Part shown: positions 42,983 through 50,404 of the stretch, one piece after another
Layout: each line of letters starts with the position of its first letter
Numbering within the stretch: the first letter of the stretch is position 1
DNA from: Oceanospirillaceae bacterium
GTDB lineage: Bacteria > Pseudomonadota > Gammaproteobacteria > Pseudomonadales > Oceanobacteraceae
Direction of reading: 5' to 3'
DNA length: 64,000 nucleotides
NCBI GenBank assembly: GCA_024234265.1
Contig: JACKOM010000009.1
Coordinates: 26,945 to 90,944, forward strand
The notes under the pieces: generated by a model
What the model was told of the DNA's origin: nothing
Database searches by the model: none
Seen by the model: only the letters and a program-made list of their open reading frames with translations
Position numbers and translations under genes: made by a program

Positions 42983-43207
42983 AAAATGCCACTCCTTTTT
43001 AGGCGCTGAATAAATTCTGACTTAAGAACGCCCACTTAAATACAGAGCATTTTTGCCAGTTCAGTAAAAATCCAAAAAACGTAACCGGGCCAATGTACTG
43101 GAAGAAGTAGGCACATTCAACTTTACAGGTACAACAAAATAGGCTTATTCCGCCATTTTTTGCTATTATACCTGCCCTAAATCAATCACTTATGCCGCAA
43201 AATCAGC

Positions 43208-44164
43208 ATGAAAATTTCACTCGCCCCGATGGAAGGATTAATTGATGTTCACTTGCGGGATTTCATTACCGCCTATGGTGGATACGACCATTGTGTGACC
43301 GAGTTTTTACGGGTGGTTGATTTGCCTCTGCCCGACAGGGTTTTTTATCGAATATGTCCTGAAGCAGCCACTGGCTGGAAAACCCCCTATGGCACCCCTG
43401 TGCACTTACAATTATTGGGCAGTAATCCAACCAGCATGGCGATTAACGCCGCGACAGCTGCACGATTAGGCGCCCCCGTAATTGATTTGAATTTTGGTTG
43501 CCCCGCGAAAACAGTAAATAAAAATGAAGGCGGCGCAATTTTGTTACGAAATCCGGAGCGGGTTTACAACATTATTTATGCGGTGCGCAGTGCTGTACCA
43601 GATCATATTCCGGTTACTGCAAAAATGCGTTTAGGTTATGAGGATAAATCCCTTGCCATTGAAAACGCACAGGCAGTGCAAGCTGCGGGCGCTGCGCGCC
43701 TGACTGTGCATGCACGCACTAAGGTAGAAGGCTACAAACCTCCCGCACACTGGGAATGGATTGCCAAAATACGCGAGGCCATCACCATTCCTGTTACCGC
43801 TAACGGTGAAATCTGGTCATTAGAGGATGCAATACGCTGCCGTGAAATCAGCGGCTGCGATGACATTATGATTGGCCGCGGCGCCATCGTGCGCCCGGAA
43901 CTGGCACGCATGACAAAAAATATGCTCACCGAAGATTTTGATTGGACACATATGCTGCGCAATATCGTTATTTTATTTGAGCGCACCCGCGATGAAGGCA
44001 AATCAAACTATGCACCTGACAGGGTAAAACAATGGTTGGGTATGCTGAGCAAACATCACAGCGTGGCCCAGACATGTTTCGATGAAATTAAGCGAATAAA
44101 AGATAAAGAAGAAATTCTGACTATTTTGCTGCGTTATCTTGCACAGCAGGAAGGCGCACAATAA
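43208..44164 (+). CDS. dusC: tRNA-dihydrouridine(16) synthase
   Basis: 318 residues, TIM-barrel flavoprotein. SLAPMEGLIDVHLRDFI starts the FMN site, NFGCPAKTVN carries the catalytic Cys, and ANGEIWSLEDA and IGRGAIVRPELA close the barrel. The motif KNEGGAILLRNPERVYNI points to DusC, which reduces U16 in tRNA. The last 44 bases overlap the 3' end of the kinase gene on the other strand. Confidence 0.92.
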   Translation: MKISLAPMEGLIDVHLRDFITAYGGYDHCVTEFLRVVDLPLPDRVFYRICPEAATGWKTPYGTPVHLQLLGSNPTSMAINAATAARLGAPVIDLNFGCPAKTVNKNEGGAILLRNPERVYNIIYAVRSAVPDHIPVTAKMRLGYEDKSLAIENAQAVQAAGAARLTVHARTKVEGYKPPAHWEWIAKIREAITIPVTANGEIWSLEDAIRCREISGCDDIMIGRGAIVRPELARMTKNMLTEDFDWTHMLRNIVILFERTRDEGKSNYAPDRVKQWLGMLSKHHSVAQTCFDEIKRIKDKEEILTILLRYLAQQEGAQ

Positions 44165-45395
44165 AGGTAGTCCCCTGCCCCACTACGCTATGTAAATCTA
44201 TCTCGCCATGATGTTTTTCAATAATGCCATAGGAGATAGATAACCCTAAGCCGGTACCCACCCCAACCGGCTTAGTGGTAAAAAAAGGATCGAAAATCTT
44301 TTTAATAATGTGCTCAGGTATGCCCTTGCCATTATCAGCTACACTGACACAAACCCGCCCATCCTCCAGAAATGTTCGCACATTAATTTCCCCGTCAGCA
44401 CCTTCCATGGCTTGTTTGGCATTAATCAGAAGATTCATAACAACCTGACCAATCTGATTCGACTGCCCTGAAATTTTTGGCAAATGATCAGAAAGTTCTT
44501 TCACCACTTTTGTTTGATACTTAAGCTCATTCCAAATGACTTTCAATGTATTTTCGACACATTCGTTAATATCAAAAAGTTGATTATCTTCGCTATCAGC
44601 TCTGGCAAAACTCTTAAGATTAGAAACAATATCCCTTACTCGTATCAGGCCCTCTTCAGAATCCCGGATAATCGACACCATATCTTCGCGAATAAATTCG
44701 ACATCTTCTTTCTTAAGTACAGCATCAAGCTTTACTCTGATTTCATCAGAAGGATTGGCAACAAAGTTATCATACGCTTCAAAAGCCCTGAAAATACTGA
44801 CACCATACTCTTTAATCGTTCCCATATTACTGAGCACAAAACCGACGGGATTGTTAATTTCATGGGCAACACCAGCAGCCAACTGACCTATAGATGCCAT
44901 TTTTTCCGATTGAACAAGCTGAGTTTGAGCCTGCTTTAGCTCATCGTGTGCTTCTTTAATTTCAGCAAAGTTTTTTTCGAGTTTTTTCTGTGATGCACGA
45001 CGCTCTATCATCACACTAATCTGAAACCCTGCGATCATTGCCTGGTCAATTTTCTGCGCATTAAAATTATCAGGATCAACGATAAAAAATTCACACATCG
45101 TGGCCGTTCTGCCGTAACTTTTTATAGGTACAAGCAAAATGCCACCGATCTCATTTTTCAGAAGCAAATCCCTCAATACCGCATCTTCAATATCCCGCAC
45201 CACAACAAACTTTCTATCGGACTTTTCTATGACGGTTCTATACAACCACTGCATCCATGGATATGCATTAAAATCCTCTACAGCACTTTCTATGTTTTTT
45301 TCGCCCAATAATTCAGATATAACAAATTCACCATCATCTTTACGGTAATGCCAGCGGGCTGACATCCCCCCCAGATAATCCAGTGTTTGCTCCAC
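44121..45395 (-). CDS. Sensor histidine kinase of the H-NOX locus (C-terminal part of an interrupted gene)
   Basis: 424 residues if begun at the GTG 45395. A GAF-like domain (about 5-135, with FVVVRDIEDAVLRDLLLKNE and GGILLVPIKSYGRTATMCEF), a coiled coil, a HisKA box GVAHEINNPVGF with phospho-acceptor His178, and a HATPase domain with N, G1 and G2 boxes (MNLLINAKQAM, DNGKGIPEHI, GLGLSIS). There is no Shine-Dalgarno before the GTG. The frame is identical with that of the 76-codon ORF just upstream, separated by a single TAG and one codon (TAG TAT GTG), so the two are most likely one 502-residue kinase cut by an amber codon. In Vibrio and Shewanella the kinase paired with H-NOX (HnoK) is inhibited by NO-bound H-NOX; that role is inferred from position. 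Confidence 0.85.
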   Translation of the reverse strand: MEQTLDYLGGMSARWHYRKDDGEFVISELLGEKNIESAVEDFNAYPWMQWLYRTVIEKSDRKFVVVRDIEDAVLRDLLLKNEIGGILLVPIKSYGRTATMCEFFIVDPDNFNAQKIDQAMIAGFQISVMIERRASQKKLEKNFAEIKEAHDELKQAQTQLVQSEKMASIGQLAAGVAHEINNPVGFVLSNMGTIKEYGVSIFRAFEAYDNFVANPSDEIRVKLDAVLKKEDVEFIREDMVSIIRDSEEGLIRVRDIVSNLKSFARADSEDNQLFDINECVENTLKVIWNELKYQTKVVKELSDHLPKISGQSNQIGQVVMNLLINAKQAMEGADGEINVRTFLEDGRVCVSVADNGKGIPEHIIKKIFDPFFTTKPVGVGTGLGLSISYGIIEKHHGEIDLHSVVGQGTTFIVRLPAVQDNAAK

Positions 45396-45398
45396 ATA

Positions 45399-45626
45399 CT
45401 ATTTTATTGCCGCGGATAACAATCCTGAATCCTGCGCCAGCCTGGCTATATTTAACAGATACTCCAACTCTTTCTTCTGTTGCATCAGGTTGTCAAACTG
45501 ATGACTAATCATATCAATACTGGATTGTACCTCGCGGGTTTTTTCATCCAGTAATTTCTCTGCCGATATACGGGCTGCTTTTTCGCGCTCATAGGCAAGT
45601 AAATATGGGGTTTTTTCTTCACTCAT
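45399..45626 (-). CDS. N-terminal coiled-coil segment of the same kinase, ended by TAG
   Basis: 75 residues: MSEEKTPYLLAYEREKAARI, then SAEKLLDEKTREVQSS and a heptad-like helix to LEYLLNIARLAQDSGLLSAA. The pattern YEREKAARxxAEKLLxEKxRE is a common linker at the start of gammaproteobacterial sensor kinases and FIST or H-NOX partner kinases. The last helix LLNIARLAQDSGLLSAAIK continues sensibly across the stop into YVEQTLDYLGG of the next ORF, as in an intact GAF domain. Its ATG overlaps the H-NOX stop (ATGA). A real 75-residue helper protein is possible but less likely. Confidence 0.6.
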   Translation of the reverse strand: MSEEKTPYLLAYEREKAARISAEKLLDEKTREVQSSIDMISHQFDNLMQQKKELEYLLNIARLAQDSGLLSAAIK

Positions 45627-46171
45627 AAATCACCCACAAAACTAATATTCCACTCACACTGCTCATGACCATGATGCATACATTTAAAATGATCGATGGT
45701 AATTTTCTGATCAAAATGTTTTGCAGAACCTGCTAACAAACCCTCCGCAACAGCACACATTTTTCTTTTTGAGCGGTAAACAAGCCGTCCCTTATCACCA
45801 CTCGAAAAGAACTCGAATGCAGGTAAATAGGCATCCGGAGTTACACGTTTGACTTCAGCATGAACAGTTTCATCAAGATGCGTTAATAAATCCTGCAGGC
45901 TTGTGTACTCCTGCATAACAATCGGGCCACGGGAAAGCAGCTGCGGAAAAAGGTATTCACCAAACGCCTTAAGGGCATCACTGACACTAATATTTAATTC
46001 GGCCGCAATGGTAGTCGCCAAAGCCACGGCTTCTTCATCCGCATAGGTAGCTCCGCTGGTATAACGTCCACCACTGGGCACAGCACTTTTTTCCAGAACA
46101 TTGTTCCAGGTGGCCATACCAAAATTCTCTACAACAAAATCAGCCAACACATTAAAAATAATACCCTGCAT
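45623..46171 (-). CDS. H-NOX (haem nitric-oxide/oxygen binding) sensor
   Basis: 182 residues, stand-alone H-NOX. It starts MQGIIFNVLADFVVENFG, the standard opening. The proximal haem ligand is His104 (TVHAEVKR), and the propionate-binding YxSxR motif is Y132-S134-R136 in YRSKR. Counting from that motif, the position of the distal Tyr of O2-binding members is Val141, so it should prefer NO. Cys139 and CMHHGHEQC (164-172) recall the structural zinc site of Vibrio/Shewanella H-NOX, but one expected Cys appears as His. A CAGGAG ribosome site lies inside the end of the preceding gene. It should sense NO and control the kinase encoded downstream. Confidence 0.92.
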   Translation of the reverse strand: MQGIIFNVLADFVVENFGMATWNNVLEKSAVPSGGRYTSGATYADEEAVALATTIAAELNISVSDALKAFGEYLFPQLLSRGPIVMQEYTSLQDLLTHLDETVHAEVKRVTPDAYLPAFEFFSSGDKGRLVYRSKRKMCAVAEGLLAGSAKHFDQKITIDHFKCMHHGHEQCEWNISFVGDL

Positions 46172-46174
46172 AGC

Positions 46175-46747
46175 TCACTCCTGATTTGTTAACTGATTTG
46201 CCAGAATCATCAACGCTTCATTGGTAAAGGGTTTTTCTAAGGCAGCATCAGCACCATGCTGAAGCGCACTGTTTAATTCACTTTTATGCTGCGCCGAGAT
46301 GACAATAATTTTCACGTCATGCGCAGAAAAATGCTGCCGGGTGTAATCCAGTACTTCATGGCCCGTCATGCCCGGCATACGCAGATCAAGTGTCATCAGA
46401 CAGGGGCGTTTATCCATCAGCAGCATACCTGCCTGGAAACCATCAAAAGCCAGAAAGGTTTCCCAGCCAGCCATCCTGAACACACGACTGATAGCTTTTG
46501 CCATAGGCTGGTCATCATCCACGATAAGAACGCTTTTACGCGGCATGACAAAATCTTCAGGGATAGGGAGGGAGTTAGCGCGCATGAAAACAAGCAGATC
46601 ATCGTGGCTGATGCGGTGATCCCCCCTGGCACCGGGCAGACGGTAAGCGGGCAACAAGCCTTTTTCGATCCAGCGGATCACGGTTCTGAAATTTACTCCC
46701 GTAAAACCCGCAACCTCTCCGGTGGTATACACTTTTGATGCCGACAC
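46175..46747 (-). CDS. Response regulator with N-terminal MerR/BldC-type helix-turn-helix
   Basis: 190 residues in an unusual order. Residues 6-55 (YTTGEVAGFTGVNFRTVIRW, then a basic turn LPGARGDHRISHDDL) are a MerR/excisionase-type winged helix. Residues 70-188 are a receiver: acid pocket D77-D79, phospho-acceptor D121 in TLDLRMPG, and Lys172 in LEKPF. Most response regulators have the receiver first. First gene of the H-NOX operon, three bases before hnoX. It is the likely transcriptional output, parallel to HnoC elsewhere, though HnoC is built differently. Confidence 0.85.
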   Translation of the reverse strand: MSASKVYTTGEVAGFTGVNFRTVIRWIEKGLLPAYRLPGARGDHRISHDDLLVFMRANSLPIPEDFVMPRKSVLIVDDDQPMAKAISRVFRMAGWETFLAFDGFQAGMLLMDKRPCLMTLDLRMPGMTGHEVLDYTRQHFSAHDVKIIVISAQHKSELNSALQHGADAALEKPFTNEALMILANQLTNQE

Positions 46748-46830
46748 TTGTTTTACCTTGGCTGTTTTTTAAACAATCTAGGTCACAACCTGTACAAAAA
46801 ACAGTCTTGTTTTATACTTTTTTCATATTA

Positions 46831-46871
46831 GACAGGTATGGCAGCTTAAAATATAGTCAATTAAGCCTGTC
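46831..46871. promoter_or_regulatory. Imperfect inverted repeat in the divergent H-NOX promoter region
   Basis: GACAGG (46831-46836) with GCTTAA (46844-46849) is mirrored by TTAAGC (46861-46866) with CCTGTC (46866-46871). It lies 20 bases before the HD-GYP regulator ATG and 84 bases before the divergent HTH regulator. A candidate operator for the MerR-type regulator, whose family binds such dyads. Confidence 0.4.
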
Positions 46872-46891
46872 ATCACCGGGAAGGAATACAG

Positions 46892-48184
46892 ATGACCAAT
46901 GAGATTGCCCACATCCTGTTCGTAGATGATGAACCACAGATGCTAAGCGCACTCAAGCGGGTATTCCGTGGTGAACAATATAGTGTTGATACGGCTAACA
47001 GCGGTGCCGAAGCATTAGAACTGATTAAAAATACCGAATATGACGTCATCATTTCTGATATGCGCATGCCGGAAATGGATGGTGCAGCATTCCTGGCCGA
47101 GGCCTACAAAAAACAACCCAATACCAAACGCATACTTTTAACCGGATATGCAGATCACGACTCCACTGTGCGCGCAATCAATGAAGGCAAGGTGCATCAG
47201 TATCTGAACAAACCCTGGGACAATACGGCGCTGCGGGAGCTGGTTGACCGCTCTATAGAAGATAAACGCAACGAAACCAGCGCTGAAGGCGTATCTGAGG
47301 CAGCCGCCAAGCAACTGAAAGATCAAGTTGCACTCGTGAGTCAGGAATTAGATCAGGCAACTACTTTTGTCGACCTTGCCCGCGAAGAGCTGCTCAACCA
47401 GTACACCACCACCATTAAAATCATGAGCAACCTCGCCAATCTGCGTCTGCAGGGTGACAGTGAAATGAATGAAGAAATTGTCCGCCACAGTGTCGCTATC
47501 GCCAAAGCACTGAAACTGGATGATAAAGTTGTGGGGGAAATCCGTAACGCCGCAAGATTGTATCAAATCGGAAAAATCGCTTTCTCAGACACCTTACTGC
47601 GAACACCGATCGAAAAACTGAACGCTGAGCAACAAGCCGTATATATGCAGCATCCTGAACTGGCAGCAGACACTCTGATGCCCCTGGAGCCCATGTCGTT
47701 CTGCGCAATGCTGATACGCCACCAGAATGAAAATTCCGATGGCACAGGCACTCCTAGTCGCCTCAAAGGTAATGAAATCCCCCTTGGCTCACGCATATTG
47801 CGAATTGTTATCGATTTCCATCAACTGATTTACGGGGTTTATTTCGGTATCAAACTTTCAGTTTCAGATGCTCAGGAATACCTGATCGGTCATGCGGCAA
47901 AAAAATACGATCCGGTACTGGTGCAAATTTACACCAAACTTCTGAAGCACCTGAAAAATAATAGTTCACACAAAGATGATCACATGGTTGCCGTTGATGA
48001 CCTGCAACCTAATATGCTGGTAACCCGTGATTTATTAAATACTGAAGGGATGCTGTTAATTGCCAAACAAACCGTACTTAGTGCGATACTCATCAATAAG
48101 TTAAAAGCTTATGTTGATAAAACCCACCGCGAGTTACGGGTGTTTGTTAAAAAAACAAACGAAGAAGAAAATAATCAGGTATAA
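46892..48184 (+). CDS. Response regulator with degenerate HD-GYP output domain (HnoD-like)
   Basis: 430 residues. Receiver at 1-120: acid pocket D12-D13, phospho-acceptor D56 in IISDMRMPEMDG, and Lys107 in YLNKPW. Residues about 190-330 follow the HD-GYP plan, but the metal motifs are lost: HD reads HS in RHSVAIAKAL, the HHE-type pairs are incomplete (MQHPE), and GYP reads GTP in DGTGTPSRL. So it should not cleave cyclic di-GMP. In Shewanella H-NOX circuits, HnoD is just such a degenerate HD-GYP protein that inhibits the HnoB phosphodiesterase. Divergent from the H-NOX operon; no EAL protein is in the window. Confidence 0.88.
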   Translation: MTNEIAHILFVDDEPQMLSALKRVFRGEQYSVDTANSGAEALELIKNTEYDVIISDMRMPEMDGAAFLAEAYKKQPNTKRILLTGYADHDSTVRAINEGKVHQYLNKPWDNTALRELVDRSIEDKRNETSAEGVSEAAAKQLKDQVALVSQELDQATTFVDLAREELLNQYTTTIKIMSNLANLRLQGDSEMNEEIVRHSVAIAKALKLDDKVVGEIRNAARLYQIGKIAFSDTLLRTPIEKLNAEQQAVYMQHPELAADTLMPLEPMSFCAMLIRHQNENSDGTGTPSRLKGNEIPLGSRILRIVIDFHQLIYGVYFGIKLSVSDAQEYLIGHAAKKYDPVLVQIYTKLLKHLKNNSSHKDDHMVAVDDLQPNMLVTRDLLNTEGMLLIAKQTVLSAILINKLKAYVDKTHRELRVFVKKTNEEENNQV

Positions 48185-48213
48185 AAAAACCAGTCACATG
48201 GACTGGTTTTTTA
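48183..48213 (+). terminator. Terminator of the HD-GYP regulator gene
   Basis: AAAAAAACCAGTC pairs with GACTGGTTTTTT across ACATG, directly on the stop codon. Confidence 0.85.
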
Positions 48214-48217
48214 AATT

Positions 48218-48294
48218 TGGTGCGCTCAGGAGGATTCGAACCTCCGACCGCCTGGTTCGTAGCCAGGTACTCTATCCAGCTGAGCTATGAGCGC
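48218..48294 (-). tRNA. tRNA-Arg (ACG), copy 1
   Basis: Reverse-strand cloverleaf: acceptor GCGCTCA/TGAGCGC, D-arm AGCTCAGCTGGATAGAGT, anticodon stem CCTGG/CCAGG with loop CTACGAA (anticodon ACG), T-arm GGAGGTTCGAATCCTCC, discriminator A and an encoded CCA. Confidence 0.97.
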
Positions 48295-48347
48295 AAGTTT
48301 TGTGAAAATGCAGGGCATTTCCGGTATTCAGATAACATCCCAAAATT

Positions 48348-48424
48348 TGGTGCGCTCAGGAGGATTCGAACCTCCGACCGCCTGGTTCGTAGCCAGGTAC
48401 TCTATCCAGCTGAGCTATGAGCGC
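48348..48424 (-). tRNA. tRNA-Arg (ACG), copy 2
   Basis: Same 77 bases as copy 1, identical over its whole length, with the same eight bases (AAATTTGG in plus) beside the CCA end. Spacing between copies is 53 bases. Confidence 0.97.
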
Positions 48425-48493
48425 ATCGTTTGGGGTGGCGCATTATATTGATAATTTCGAATTAGTCAACTAACGCCTTTTGCTATTTTAGCG

Positions 48494-48583
48494 TGGCGGA
48501 GAGAGAGGGATTCGAACCCTCGATACGGTTTCCCATATACACCCTTAGCAGGGGTGCGCCTTCAGCCACTCGGCCATCTCTCC
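48494..48583 (-). tRNA. tRNA-Ser (GCT)
   Basis: 90-base class II tRNA on the reverse strand: acceptor GGAGAGA/TCTCTCC, anticodon loop CTGCTAA (GCT), a long variable arm (TATGGGAAACCGTA region), T-arm GAGGGTTCGAATCCCTC, and encoded CCA. Confidence 0.97.
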
Positions 48584-48662
48584 AATCACGCGGCGCATAA
48601 TAACAAAAAATCGGAAAAGTTAAAGCAAAATCTTCAATAAAATTAATATTTTAGTGAAGTTT

Positions 48663-48848
48663 TTAATTATCAGTGCCGTTGTCTTTTTCTTTTTGAATAC
48701 GCTGGTAAATCTCTTCACGGTGCACGGAAACTTCTTTTGGCGCATTCACACCAATACGCACCTGGTTCCCTTTTACACCTAATACGGTCACGGTTACTTC
48801 GTCACCAATCATTAGGGTCTCGCCAACTCGACGGGTCAAAATCAGCAT
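48663..48848 (-). CDS. csrA: Carbon storage regulator CsrA
   Basis: 61 residues: MLILTRRVGETLMIGDEVTV, then VLGVKGNQVRIGVNAPKEV and SVHREEIYQRIQ, the complete CsrA/RsmA sequence with the RNA-contact residues Leu4, Arg7 and Arg44. It binds GGA motifs in mRNA leaders and changes translation. AGGAG stands before the ATG. The order lysC-csrA-tRNA-Ser-tRNA-Arg is the usual one in Pseudomonas relatives. Confidence 0.97.
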   Translation of the reverse strand: MLILTRRVGETLMIGDEVTVTVLGVKGNQVRIGVNAPKEVSVHREEIYQRIQKEKDNGTDN

Positions 48849-49043
48849 TCTGCGCTCCTGATACCTTTGGCTCCTTCCTCACCCCATCACAGGTGAGATA
48901 CCACAAACCCGCATGAGGGCCGCGGGTGTTCCTTTAGGTTTAGTATTGACTACGTTTGGTAAAAGAAAAGCGCACCCTGCCAGGTATCCAGAACTTTTTG
49001 TTATGGATATCACTTTCTTTTACGAACATAGGTACACAAGAAG

Positions 49044-49069
49044 AAAAGTGCTGAAAACTCAGCACTTTT
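49044..49069 (-). terminator. Terminator of lysC
   Basis: AAAAGTGCTGA pairs with TCAGCACTTTT across AAAC, 28 bases after the lysC stop. Confidence 0.8.
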
Positions 49070-49096
49070 CAGAAGAATAACGGCAATGAATTGACG

Positions 49097-50332
49097 TTAT
49101 TCGCCATCCTTATCGTCTGCATCCAGACCAAAAGCAGTGTGCAGCGCGCGAACAGCGAGCTCCATGTACTTCTCAGAGATCACGACAGAGATTTTAATTT
49201 CTGAGGTAGAGATGATCTGAATATTGATGTTTTCGTTTGCAAGGCATTCAAACATCTTGCTGGCAACACCGGCGTGGGAGCGCATACCAACACCCACCAT
49301 GGAAACCTTGGCGATGTCGTTTGCACCTTTCACTTCACGGGCGCCCAACTGCTTGGCAACATCCTGCAGAATATTCAGGGTCTTTTTGTAATCGTTGCGG
49401 TGCACAGTGAAGGTGAAGTCAGTGTTACCGTCAGCGGCAACGTTCTGCACAATCATATCCACTTCAATGTTTGCAGCACTTACAGGGCCGAGAATCTTGG
49501 AAGCAACACCCGGAATATCAGGTACACCCTGAACGGTTAATTTTGCTTCATCACGGTTGAAGGCAATCCCGGAAATGATTGGTTGTTCCACGGCGTCTGT
49601 ATCCTCAATGGTGATCAGGGTTCCTGCACCCTCTTTGAAACTGTGAAGTACCCGTAAAGGCACCTTGTATTTGCCTGCAAACTCTACGGAGCGAATCTGC
49701 AGAACCTTTGAGCCCAGACTGGCCATTTCCAGCATTTCTTCAAAGGTGATTTTGTCCATGCGACGGGCTTTCTCAACCACACGCGGGTCGGTGGTATAAA
49801 CGCCATCAACGTCGGTGTAGATCTGGCATTCATCGGCTTTTAATGCAGCCGCTAATGCAACACCTGTGGTATCAGAGCCACCACGACCAAGGGTCGTAAT
49901 GTTGCCAGAGCCATCAACACCTTGGAAACCCGCAACCACTACAACGCGGCCTGCATCTAAATCAGCGCGCATGTTTTTGGTATCAATTTCCTGAATACGG
50001 GCTTTCATGTACGCATCATCGGTCACGATACGCACTTGCGGGCCGGTGTAGGAACGGGCATCAACGCCCAGCTTATTTAAAGCCATGGATAACAGGGCAA
50101 TCGTCACCTGTTCACCGGTAGAAACCAACACATCCATTTCACGGGGCGTTGGCATTTCGGAAATCTGGTTAGCAAGACCGATCAGACGGTTGGTTTCGCC
50201 ACTCATGGCGGAAACTACCACAACAATGTCGTGGCCCTGCTCTTTAAAGGTTTTTACTTTTTCTGCAACGGCCTGAATGCGCTCAACTGAGCCCACTGAA
50301 GTTCCGCCGTATTTCTGAACTATTAACGCCAT
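49097..50332 (-). CDS. lysC: Aspartate kinase
   Basis: 411 residues. The amino-acid kinase domain begins VQKYGGTSVGS and has FQGVDGSGNITTLGRGGSD and the Asp-binding loop. Two ACT domains form the C-terminal 150 residues (TVQGVPDIPGVASKILGPVS; VGVGMRSHAGVASKMFECLA). It makes aspartyl phosphate for Lys, Thr, Met and diaminopimelate; the ACT domains give feedback inhibition by Lys/Thr. Confidence 0.96.
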   Translation of the reverse strand: MALIVQKYGGTSVGSVERIQAVAEKVKTFKEQGHDIVVVVSAMSGETNRLIGLANQISEMPTPREMDVLVSTGEQVTIALLSMALNKLGVDARSYTGPQVRIVTDDAYMKARIQEIDTKNMRADLDAGRVVVVAGFQGVDGSGNITTLGRGGSDTTGVALAAALKADECQIYTDVDGVYTTDPRVVEKARRMDKITFEEMLEMASLGSKVLQIRSVEFAGKYKVPLRVLHSFKEGAGTLITIEDTDAVEQPIISGIAFNRDEAKLTVQGVPDIPGVASKILGPVSAANIEVDMIVQNVAADGNTDFTFTVHRNDYKKTLNILQDVAKQLGAREVKGANDIAKVSMVGVGMRSHAGVASKMFECLANENINIQIISTSEIKISVVISEKYMELAVRALHTAFGLDADDKDGE

Positions 50333-50404
50333 GGTAGCCCGCTATGCCTGAAAATTAGCGGGCGCTAATTAAACACTAATTGCGCCCGATTTCAATAATA
50401 CTGA

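Noticed and set aside
48218..48583. Attachment site or integrated element at the tRNA cluster
   Set aside because: The tRNA genes are complete; no integrase gene and no 3'-end duplication are nearby. The two equal tRNA-Arg genes are a simple tandem duplication.
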